Below, piece after piece: positions 1 through 9,410 of a DNA stretch of 64,000 bases. Positions within the stretch are counted from its first letter, which is position 1. Each line of letters begins with the position of its first letter. The stretch is from NCBI GenBank assembly GCA_024138015.1, contig JAMXBB010000007.1, positions 83,195,293-83,259,292 on the forward strand, given 5' to 3'. Source of the stretch: Lumnitzera littorea. Taxonomy: Eukaryota > Streptophyta > Magnoliopsida > Myrtales > Combretaceae. A program made the position numbers and the translations under genes. Under the pieces are notes generated by a model. That model was not told where the DNA came from, searched no databases, and saw only the letters and a program-made list of their open reading frames with translations.

Positions 1-1289
1 ATGCCTGGGTTGGACCCATCGATTGTAGTCCACCGTTTACCAATACATGAAGACGCCAAACCAATAAAGCAAAAGTTAAGGAGATTTCGACTTAACATCT
101 TGCTGAAAATTAAAGAAGAAGTGAAGAAACTACTGGAGGCTGGATTCATTAAAGTGTCGGATTACCCAAAGTGGGTAGCTAATATTGTTCCAGTAATTAA
201 GAAGAATGGGAAAGTCAGAGTATGTGTAGACTTTCGAGATCTCAACCAGGCAACGCCTAAGGATAATTTTCCATTGCCTCACATTGATGTCTTAGTGGAT
301 AACACCGCTGGAAATCATCTATTCTCTTTCATGGATGGTTTTTCGGGATATAATCAGATTCAGATGTCCGAAGAAGATAAGACAAAAACGACTTTTATTA
401 CGACTTGGGGAACGTTTTGCTATAAGGTGATGCCGTTTGGGCTGAAGAATGCAGGTGCAACATATCAGAGGGCCATGGTTGCAATTTTTCATGATATGAT
501 GCATAAAGAAATAGAAGTGTATGTTGATGATATGATTGCGGAATCCAAAGAGGAGGAAGATCACTTAGAAAACCTAAGGAAGTTATTTGATAGACTGAGG
601 AAGTACCACTTGAAATTGAATCTGGAGAAGTGTACCTTTGGTGTGACATCAGGAAAATTGTTGGGCTTCATAGTCAGCCAAAGAGGTATTGAAGTCGATC
701 CTGATAAGGTTAAAGCTATAATTGACATGCCTCCTCCACAAATGCTCAAGGAAGTGCGAGGATTGCTAGGGCGGTTAAATTACATAGCCCGATTCATATC
801 ACAGTTAATGGACAAATGCTGCCCTCCTTTCAAGTTGTTAAAGAAGAACGCAAAGATCATCTGGAATGAGGAATACGAAGAGGCTTTCATGAAAATCAAA
901 GAATACCTCATGAAACCTCCAGTGTTGATAGCTCTTAAACCTGGAAAGCCGTTATTCTTGTACCTAACCATAATGCCGGAATCCATGGGATCCGTGCTTG
1001 GCTAGAAGGCTGAAGAAGGGAAAGAGAGAGTCATTTACTATTTAAGTAAGAATTTACTGAAGGGGAGTAAAAATACTCAGAAGTCGAAAGAACCTATTAT
1101 GCATTGGTTTGGGTTATGCATCGGCTCGGACAATATACATTGTATTATCAGATTGAGTTGATAACACAACACGATCCTTTAAAATACTTAGTTAAAAAAC
1201 CGGCTCTCACTGGTAGAGTTTCAAAGTGGCAGATGTTGCTGACAAAATTTGACATTAAGTATATGAGCCAAAGTTCAGTCAAGGGGTAA
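1..1289 (+). pseudogene. Tat-lineage reverse transcriptase and first RNase H (broken)
   Basis: The first 334 codons are an open reverse transcriptase that would copy element RNA into DNA in cytoplasmic particles. Visible motifs are VCVDFRDLNQATPKD (near residue 74), FMDGFSGYNQ (near 110), the VMPFGLKNAGATYQ block (near 145) and the catalytic YVDD at bases 520-531. A TAG at 1003-1005 falls where Gln is usual. The frame then shifts by one between about 1006 and 1104, after which RNase H-like text resumes (HDPLKYL, PALTGRVSKWQ) up to a TAA at 1287. The initial ATG is probably an internal Met, because pol of this lineage starts far upstream. Confidence 0.88.
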
Positions 1290-1964
1290 GCTTTGGCGAA
1301 TCAATTAGCGGAGACTCCTTCTGAGGATACCCCTCAAGGAGCATGGGTTAAGTTTCTCGATGAAAACATCCTAGTAGCGGGAAATGATTCTGATGGTGAA
1401 ATAGTCAAAAAATCTTCAAGGTGGAAAATGTTCTTTAAAGGAGCAGCTAATGTGTCCAGATGTGGAGTAGGGGCAATTCTGGTATTGCCTGGAGGTACAC
1501 AATTTCCAATGGCTGTGAGATTGATTTTCCCATGTACCAATAACATTGCAGAATACAAGGCGTATATTTTGGGACTCAAAATTGCGTTGTTTAAGGAGAT
1601 ACGGGAATTACAGGTATATGGAGATTCTTCGTTGATTATAGGCCAAGCTTGGGGTGAGTATAAGACGAAAGACCCTAAATTAGTGCCTTATCGCCAACAC
1701 TTGTCCGAGTTGATAACCAAGTTTGAAAAGATTATCTTCGTGTACGTACCAAGGGTTCAAAATCAATTTGCCAATGCTCTTGCTACTTTGGCATCAATGA
1801 TTCAGATATCGAAAGGAGTGGAGATTCAGCCACTTAAAATTGAAATTGAAGAAAAGCCTGCTTTTTGTTTGGCAATAGAAAGTTCATGTGACGAAAAGCC
1901 TTGGTATCATGTTATCAAAATATTTTTGCAACATGGTACGTACCTCGAAGGAGCAGAGAGGTAG
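1290..1964 (+). pseudogene. Second (archaeal-type) RNase H domain of the Tat element
   Basis: Translation from 1290 gives a linker followed by an RVT_3-type RNase H fold: KMFFKGAANVSRCGVGAIL, then CTNNIAEYKAYILGL (the Glu of the active site), then VYGDSSLIIGQ (the Asp-bearing strand), then VQNQFANALATLAS near the end. The first catalytic Asp, usually in a F-D-G-A motif, reads FKGA here, so this copy has lost that residue. A second RNase H of this kind between the first RNase H and the integrase is diagnostic of Tat elements. It shares its frame with the integrase downstream, separated by TAG stops at 1962 and 1995. Confidence 0.85.
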
Positions 1965-3149
1965 GACAAAAAATTAATTAGAACATTGGCGGCTTAGTAC
2001 GTGATGAGCGATTCTATGCTGTACCGACGATCATTTGATGGTACGCTTTTACATTGTGTAGACGGGAAAGAGGCAAAGATGTTAATGAAAGAAGTGCACG
2101 AAGGAGTATGTGGCCCCCATATGAATGGCTACATGCTTGCCAAGAAAATCATGAGGATGGGATATTACTGGTTGACTGTAGAAGCGGATTGTATCGCACA
2201 TGTTAGATGCTGCCATTTGTGCCAAATCTATGCGAATAGGATAAATGCTCCACCTCAAGAATTGCATACACTATCAGCACCATGGCCTTTTTCAATGTGG
2301 GGAATAGATATCATTGGCCCAATCACTCCAAAAGCATCTAACAAGCACTGATTTATATTGGTAGCTATTGATTATTTCACTAAGTGGGTTGAAGCCTCAA
2401 CCTACTCTAGTGTGACGAAGGGAGTAGTGGTCAAGTTCATCAGGAGAGACATACTGGCTTAGTATGGTATGCTAGAAACAATTATTACTGACAACAGTAC
2501 GAATCTGAATAATAAATTGATGTCCGAGTTGTGCCGACACTTTAGGATCATTCATAGAAATTCTACTCCTTACCGGCCCCAAATGAATGGAGCCATGGAA
2601 GCAGCCAATAAGAATATCAAAAGAATTATTGAGAAGATGGCTATTACGTATCGAGATTGGCATGAGATGTTACCATTTGCACTTATAGCCTATCAAACTT
2701 TTATCGGAACATCAACAGGGGTAACCCCCCACTCGTTAGTATACGGAATGGAGGCTGTACTGCCAATAGAGGTCGAAATCCCGTCTCTCAGAATATTGTT
2801 GGAAACTCGGTTAGATGAGGCTGATTGGGTAAAGAAGCGTGTTGAGCAGTTGAACCTAATTGATGAAAAGAAGCTGACAGCTTTATGCTACAACATTTGC
2901 TATCAGCAACGAATAGCTAGGGCTTTCAACAAAAAAGTACGACCCTGAAGTTTTAAGCAAAGAGATATGGTGTTAAGGAAGACGTTGCCTAACACAATTG
3001 ATTCAAGAGGAAAGTTTGCCCCAAACTATAAAGGGCCTTACATTGTGAAGAAAGTATTGCTTGGGGGGACTATTATCTTGTCTCAAATGGATGGTTCGAA
3101 CTTGAAAGACCCAGTAAATGCTGATGCATTGAAGATGTACTATCTTTGA
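1965..3149 (+). pseudogene. Tat-lineage integrase (broken by stops)
   Basis: One frame carries a full-length integrase interrupted by stops at 1995, 2349, 2460 and 2946. The N-terminal zinc-binding HHCC region ends in CCHLC. The catalytic core shows Asp in GIDIIGP (2307-2309), Asp in TDN (2490-2492) and Glu in GAMEAAN (2598-2600); the last two are separated by 35 residues, the classic D-X35-E spacing. The C-terminal part (MVLRKTLP, GKFAPNYKGPYIVKKV) is the beta-barrel domain of this lineage, with no chromodomain. The frame closes at 3149, as expected for the pol terminus. It would insert the element cDNA but cannot be made from this copy. Confidence 0.88.
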
Positions 3150-3790
3150 ACATCAATGAAATTTTTGCAAATAATCTTACTATTACTGTGGTCTCATTTT
3201 CATTTTCTACATGCAAAGTTGGTATTCTTAGTAGTCATTAGCATTGGATAATATCACCAACCTTTCTCATTCCACTAAAAGACCCCGCTTCTCACTCTAT
3301 CGTCTACCCGAATAAACCTTACACACAAGAACCATAAGAAAAATAATCACTTAATTTGAAGCGATGACTATTGATAAAAATTCTTTTAATACTGTATTGT
3401 GGTTAACCCCCCAAAGAAGGGGAGATTTGTTTCCTATTTTTTAAGACAGGGCCATGTTCAAAAAGAGTAATGTATGGCATATAAGTAGAAACTCGCTTGA
3501 GAACAAATGCTTGCCTGAAAAGCTAATGTTTGGACTGGAAGTTCAATACAGGAAACCTTTGTTCGAAAAGAATATGTTTTACATTCTTTTGAAGCTTAAG
3601 TTTTTTTTTTTTTTAAAAAAAAAAAAAGAAGCAATAGTAAGGGTCAGAATCATTGGTTCTAATCGGACTGCTCAATAAGACATGAGATTACTTGGGAGCT
3701 ATCATTGAAACCAGGTAAGTGGTTCTAAACCTAATAAAACATTGCATTGGCAATTGGTTTCCCCCTAAGGATGATAGCTTGTTTTCCAAA
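3150..3790 (+). other. Start of Tat 3' non-coding region, with an internal polypurine-like tract
   Basis: No gene-like frame is seen after the pol stop. A purine-rich motif, AAAGAAGGGGAGA, lies at about 3413-3425 after a run of C, closely resembling the real polypurine tract at 5492-5504. A run of T followed by a run of A sits near 3601-3626. A short frame at 3454-3678 looks like chance. Confidence 0.55.
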
Positions 3791-4200
3791 AACATTTTCT
3801 TAGCAAGTCAGTTAGCTCGTAGAGCATGGTACTAGTGTTTCTTCAACTTCTAATCGTCGAACTCACAGAATGTTACCTGACTCAAAATTTCTTCAAGGGA
3901 TTTAGCGCTTCAGTCAGCTTATGGAGCGTTATTTAGACCCATATTCTCGTTTAGGGATCTAGCCAGCTCATAGAACGTAGTCCCAATCTAAAATTTCTTA
4001 AGCTTCCGGCTGGCTCCCAAAATACAGTTCTAATTTATAATCTCTTAAGGAGCTAGCCAGCTCGTGAGTATAGTCCCAATCCAGAGCTTTATAGGCTCCC
4101 AGTCGCCCAGCTCACAGAATGTTGCCAACTTATAATCTTTTAAGGATTTAGCAAGCTCAAAAAGCGCTATCCCAATTCAAGTTCCTTTATTCTTCAGGTC
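3790..4200 (+). repeat. Diverged edge units of the 3' tandem array
   Basis: Phrases such as TTTAGC..CAGCTCA..GAGCG..TCCCAAT recur roughly every 75-85 bases here, in degraded form. They match the better-preserved 81-bp units that follow, so this looks like the decayed margin of the same array. Confidence 0.5.
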
Positions 4201-5340
4201 TTAGCCAGCTTAAAGGGCGCTTTGACCGCCTTGGTTAGTCAGCTCATTAGGGCACAACCAAGTTCCTTCATTTTTCAGGTCTTAGCCAGCTGAAAGGGCG
4301 CTTCGACCACCTTGGTTAGTCAGCTCATTAGGGTACGACCAAGTTTTTCTTCATTTTTTTAGGTCTTAGCCAACTCAAAGGGCGCTCTGACCGCCTTGTT
4401 TAGTCAGCTCATTAGGGTACGACCAAGTTCCTTCATTCTTCAGGTCTTAGCTAGCTCAAAGGGCGCTTCAACCACCTTGGTTAGTCAGCTCATTAGGGCA
4501 TGACCAAGTTTCTTTTTTTTTTCTTTTAAGTCTTAACTAGCTCAAAGGGCGCCTTAACCGCCTTGGTTAGTCAACTCATTAGGGCACGACCAAGTTCCTT
4601 CATTCTTCAAGTCTTAGCTAGCTCAAAGGGCGCTTCGACCGCCTTGGTTAGTCAGCTCATTAAGGCATTATCAAGTTTTCCTTGTTTTCAGGTCTTAACC
4701 AGCTCAAAGGGTGCTTTAACCGCCTTGGTTAGTCAGCTCATTAGGGCACGACCAAGTTTTCCTTATTTTCAGGTCTTAGCTAGCTCAAAGGGCGCTTTGA
4801 TCGCCTTGGTTAGTCAGCTCATTAGGGCACAACCAAGTTCCTTCATTCTTCAGGTCTTAGCCAGCTTAAAGGGCGCTTCAACCGCCTTGGTTAGTCAACT
4901 CATTAGGGCATGACCAAGTTTCTTTTTTTTTTCTTTAGGTCTTAGCTAGCTCAAATGGTGCCTTAACCGCCTTAGTTAGTCAGCTCATTAGGGCACGACC
5001 AAGTTCCTTCATTCTTCAAGTCTTAGCCAGCTCAAAGGGTGCTTTGACCGCCTTGGTTAGTCAGCTCATTAAGGCACTATCAAGTTTTCCTTGTTTTCAG
5101 GTCTTAGCCAGCTCAAAGGGCGCTTTAACCGCCTTGGTTAGTCAGCTCATTAGGGCACGACCAAGTTTTCCTTGTTTTCAGATCTTAGCTAGCTCAAAGG
5201 GCGCTTTGACCGCCTTGGTTAGTCAGCTCATTAGGGTACGATCAAGTTTTCCTTGTTTTTAGGTCTTAGCCAGCTCAAAGGGCGCTTTGACCACCTTGGT
5301 TGGTCAGCTCATCGGGGCACGACCAAGTTCTTGTTATTCT
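4195..5340 (+). repeat. 14-copy 81-bp tandem array with a 409-bp higher-order period
   Basis: The word TTGGTTAGTCAGCTCATT (with small changes) starts at 4231, 4312, 4396, 4477, 4563, 4644, 4725, 4806, 4887, 4972, 5053, 5134, 5215 and 5296. Most steps are exactly 81 bases; the longer ones come from expanded T-runs. Units five apart are more alike than neighbours, giving a 409-410 bp higher-order repeat (4477 to 4887 to 5296). The array lies between the integrase stop and the polypurine tract, i.e. in the 3' untranslated part of the Tat element. Reading frames through it arise from the 81-bp (27-codon) period and are not proteins. Confidence 0.93.
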
Positions 5341-5491
5341 TTTTAGGGATTTTTGCCAACTCACAATGATGCTACCCCTTGTTATTCTAACTCTCGTCAA
5401 GTATCTTAACGTTCCTTAAGGTAGAGTCGTCCTAAGGCAAAAATGGTGTCTCTTTTGTCTTTGTGGCAAAGTTTTGCTCAAACTTCACCAC

Positions 5492-5504
5492 AAAGAAGGG
5501 CAGT
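5492..5504 (+). other. Polypurine tract of the Tat element
   Basis: AAAGAAGGGCAGT lies immediately before the LTR start TGTAGACACC at 5505. This is the expected position for plus-strand DNA priming. Confidence 0.75.
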
Positions 5505-5780
5505 TGTAGACACCGAATTTTTGCCCCTCTATAGTCTTAAGTTTTATTTTTACAAAAAGGGTCCTAATTCAAAAAATAATAAATTTTTAAAAGATAAAAA
5601 TAATAAAAAATTTAAAATGATGAAAATACCAAAAAATTAAGAAAAGAAAAATTTTTGTAGGTTTTTAAGAAGTAACTTTTTTTAGAATAAATAGTTTTAG
5701 TTTAAGTTTAAGTTTAGTTAAAAAAATTTTTTAGGGAATCAGATGATTTAAATATAATTTAATTGTATTGAATGTCAAGG

Positions 5781-5860
5781 TATAGGTCATCGGCCTAACG
5801 GATAAGTATCAGAGTATTTAGGTTGGATTTAATTTGAGGTCATAGGTTCGAGTCTCAGCA
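5781..5860 (+). other. tRNA-like (pol III A/B box) segment inside the LTR
   Basis: TCGGCCTAACGG at 5790-5801 resembles a tRNA A box, and GGTTCGAGTCT at 5845-5855 matches the B-box consensus at nearly every position. Their start-to-start spacing of 55 bases is in the tRNA range. No CCA end or clear cloverleaf is seen, so it could be a tRNA-derived (SINE-like) insertion or an evolved pol III element. Confidence 0.4.
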
Positions 5861-6026
5861 AGTACCCATGTCTTTATTATTCTATCTCCGTAGAAGCGAG
5901 ATGAAAATGGGTCATATCTAATTAAATCACATGAGTTTAGTTAAATCGGATTTGAATTCATTTGAATCTAGTTTAATTACCGAGTCGGATATAATTAGAT
6001 ATGATAAAATATGATATGATTTAGAC

Positions 6027-6034
6027 TATAAAAA
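6027..6034 (+). promoter_or_regulatory. LTR TATA box
   Basis: TATAAAAA lies about 520 bp into the LTR and is followed by a GC-richer leader-like stretch, as expected for the U3/R boundary of an LTR promoter. Confidence 0.55.
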
Positions 6035-7677
6035 CACACACACACATGCTGCACCACCCTATGATATACTACAGCAGACACCCCAATTTCCTTCAACCCT
6101 TAAAATCAATTAGCAGCAAAGCCATTGTTCACGACCCATAGAAATTGAATAACAATAGCAGTAGCAGCTACTTTGCTGCACAACAAACGCAGAAGTCAGG
6201 ATCACCTCCACTGATCGATCAGCATACACATAGATCACATTCCACGACGTTCGTGCACATTCGCTGCACCGTACTCCACGACATGGCAGTAGCACTACAT
6301 GATCAACAAGCAACACCACGAGTTCTACACTGTAGTATCCAAATCCCCACGCGAATCTCCCAGCAGCACTATATTGCAGAAGTAGTAACCGACCACCCCT
6401 TTCGCACGATATCTAACCCGTATGTGTTACTGCACTTTCGCACACGTAACTCCGATTAAAAGTTCACAACACCAAGCCTTCACTGGATAAACAACACACA
6501 ACAACTGCAGTAATCCATCCTCTTCATCAGAAAAATACAGCAGCATCCTTCTCCTAGTCACTCGAACCCACCAACTCGACGATCAACACTCCAGCAAATG
6601 CCACTGCAGCAAACCAACTTAATCCAATGCTATTGACACATGCCTGCAACGCACGATCCAACTTCAATTGCAGCAAGGCTCTCCCGAATACTCCATAGCA
6701 GAAGTAGGCAATTTGTTCACCAAACAAACATTAGGTTCGGTCTTCGTCAAATTTTTATTATTTAATTAATTAATTAATTATTATTATTATTATTATTATG
6801 TTATATTATTATTATTATTTGGATTTTTAGTCATTTAACATAGTATATATGTGAATATTTTAGTGTAGGTCATTCTCTTGGGTGCTGGTTTTTATAGGTT
6901 AAGAATTTTATATTTGAATATAGGTAGTTTTGTAATAATAAGATAGATATACATTTTAACTTAGGTGTTTTCCTTAGTATTAAGTTTCTAGGAGTCCCCA
7001 CTTAGAAAATTCACTTTTTGAAATAAAAGTCAACAAAAATCCTTTTTAAATTTTAGGACTTTTAGCGAAATTTTTTTTTATAAAACAATAACATTCAAGA
7101 GTTAGGACCCCTTTAGATTTTTTTAAAATAAACCAAATAAATTAAAAACGTAAACTCAGACAGTTTTTTTTTTAAATTAAAATCAATCAACACACTAAAG
7201 ATTTTTTTAAAGAACTACGATCGTCTAATCCCGGTTAATTAGTAGGTACGTAGGCACCTTCAGGGCGACAATAAAATATATAGAAACTAAAATTCTTTTT
7301 TCTTTTGATTTTTTTATTATTTATTTATTTTTAAATATTATAATTAGAAAAATAATCCTAATTTCAGTAAATAAATAGTGGTACCCGTTAGAGTTTAATA
7401 GGTTAGCCCTTAAATTCGGAACCCTCTAGTTCTTTATTTAAATTGAAATCAAAGACCGGTAGCCAAATCGTAATCAATTCACCCAATTGATTACGGTTTC
7501 TTTTTCTTTTCCTGATTTCGGTCGGGTGGCGACCCCAAAAATTATTTTTAATAAAAAAACCAGAATTTCTCAATTTCTTTAGTCAAGGATTAATATTAAA
7601 TGGGTTAAGGTTTAGTATTAATCAGGAAATGAGAAATTAATTTTAAAAAATAGAAAACCGAAAAATCAGGCTTGACA

Positions 7678-9410
7678 ACAGTTAACCAGTAACTGCATAC
7701 AGTTTGGTTTTATGTCTATCGTTACTTGTGTTAGGAAGTATTTAAGTATGTTAAGACCTAGGTATTGACGTCCAATATGAGTTCTCTTAACAATATAAGC
7801 CCCCTCAACAATAGACACAACTCGGCCTCAAGTAAAAGGCGGCACTCCTCAGAGTCAAGTAGATCTTAAAGGTCAAAGTAAAAACATATCGCTTAAATAC
7901 GTCATACGATAAACAATCATAAGATATAATATCAATATGAATCCATCTATGCATGATCTCCCGTTTTATTATACAGTGACGACTCCCTTTAACTTATGCA
8001 ATAGGATGCAATGCATGTCTAGTTTAATTAAAGGCCAAATATTTATTAATCTAGATTCATGGGTGACCATACAAATATATTTCAAACACTCCAATATCCT
8101 GAGTTATAATGAGTTAAACAAGGGTGTTCGAAATATCTTAGGGTATTTTGAAAAAAAAGAGTCATCCAAAGCAAGCACATATAAGTTTCCATATACCCCA
8201 ACACACAATAAGTTCTATTATCAAATATAATTAGATGGTGCACTAACTACAATTACAAAATAAAGTAAATTAGGAGGCAATATACTCACTCAGCCTTAAA
8301 ATCTAATATTTCCAATAGTCCTCAATATCTCAAACTTGGTGTCCTAAATCACCTAAGTAAGGTATTTAAAGTAAATAAGACTCATCTTAAATTTAATCTA
8401 TATGCTAGTATCGTTATAATTTCCTTATTTCCACTTATTTCATATTTTGGTTATAACTTCCTCGTTTTAAGTTGAAATTTCGCGTTCTTGTCATCAATTT
8501 TCATCATTTTCAAGTGTTCTTTCATTTGGTAAGGTCCTTTTTGCGTGCTTGGACTTATAATAATTTAGTTTTAGTTAAATAAGTCCATTGGTCAATGGTG
8601 TTTATTTGACTACTTTAAGATTTAGGCCTAGTTTTGAGCTTTAGGCTTAATTTTGGGTGTTGGACCTTACACTTGACCTTTTGATCCTTTATTTAGGTAT
8701 TTTAAGTTTAATTTTCTGATGAAATTTCATAACTTTTATTTTAGGTTTTAATGTTACTCTTGTGGGCCTAAAAGAACCATTTTTACTAGTTGAAGGCCTT
8801 AGCTTATCAAGTAGCTTATAGGAGATGGTTTTAATGGGCTTTTGGACTTAATTAGTCTTTTATATTTTATTTTAAGTTATTGGCCTCTGATCTGGTTACT
8901 AAGTTATTGGCCTCTAATCTTGATCCTTTTAAGAGCTTTTGGGCTTATATTGCATTTTAGGACCTTAAGCCTAACTCTACTTATTATTTTAGGCTTAAGC
9001 CCACTAAAAGGACTTAAGATAAGTCCATTTTGTATTACGATTTAGATTTGGTTCTTTTTATTTATTAGGCTCCTAATCATAATTCTAAGACCCCTAATAA
9101 CTAACTAAGCTAGTTTAAACTTAATTTGAATTCTAGGATCCTAAACTTGATTCTAACCTATTTCATTGAGCCAAATATCTTAATGGGTCCACTAAATAAC
9201 TTATTTTACTAAGTGTTCCAGATCTAATTCATTTTATTAATGGGGTTTCTTACATTATTCTTAAGGCTTTAATCACCAACTTAGCTAGTTTAAGCCATTA
9301 ACTCATCAATAACTTACTTAAGTTGGTTAATTACATTTTAAATCATACTTAACACTAATAAATCAAAATTTACAACTCAGTAAGTCCATTAATAGTAGTA
9401 GCCAAGCAGG
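7678..9410 (-). repeat. Left arm, part 1: LTR-like repeat (inverted copy of 22180-23700)
   Basis: Read on the minus strand, this segment aligns by eye along its whole length with plus-strand 22180-23700. Matching landmarks include TTTTAAGTT..TTTTCATCATTTT..GTGTTCTTTCATTTGG (8470-8530 against the reverse complement of 22845-22920), GATCTGGTTACT (8888 against the complement near 22470), GGCCTCAAGTAAA (7824) and GGAAGTATTTAA (7735). I estimate 65-80% identity with many indels. No coding frame is seen. The left end is cut by the Tat element. Confidence 0.7.

Larger units (their letters stand above)
1..7677 (+). mobile_element. Ty3/gypsy retrotransposon, Tat lineage, 3' part (5' end outside window)
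   Basis: The order seen is reverse transcriptase, RNase H, a second archaeal-type RNase H, integrase, a long 3' non-coding region with a tandem array, a polypurine tract, and an LTR beginning TGTAGACACC. Two RNase H domains before the integrase are the known hallmark of the Tat (Ogre/Retand-type) lineage of plant Ty3/gypsy elements. The window opens inside pol, so gag, protease and the 5' LTR are not visible. At least one frameshift and six in-frame stops make this copy non-autonomous. The right boundary is set by the LTR end at 7677 (GACA), followed by the older repeat it appears to have inserted into. Confidence 0.9.
5505..7677 (+). repeat. 3' LTR of the Tat element
   Basis: The LTR begins TGTAGACACC right after the polypurine tract and ends in GACA at 7677 (an alternative end is CA at 7680), about 2.17 kb. 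It contains a TATA box (6027-6034), an AC microsatellite just after it, a tRNA-like segment (5790-5855), and TTAA/TTA microsatellites at about 6761-6800. The TCGGGTGGCGACC stretch near 7521-7535 is of a kind often seen near the end of Tat LTRs. No protein is encoded; frames on both strands around 6110-6460 are chance. Confidence 0.8.

Noticed and set aside
4563..5262. Open frames of 72-116 codons with repeated LVSQLI phrases
   Set aside because: They arise from the 81-bp (27-codon) tandem array inside a retrotransposon 3' region; there is no gene context and T-run length changes shift the frame between units.
4195..5340. CRISPR-like array
   Set aside because: Units are adjacent copies of one 81-bp sequence with no unique spacers, and the genome is a plant's.
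5781..5860. Functional tRNA gene
   Set aside because: Only the A- and B-box-like motifs fit; no acceptor stem or anticodon stem could be paired convincingly.
6110..6459. Overlapping frames on both strands in the Tat LTR
   Set aside because: They lie in the leader part of an LTR, overlap each other, and resemble no protein family.
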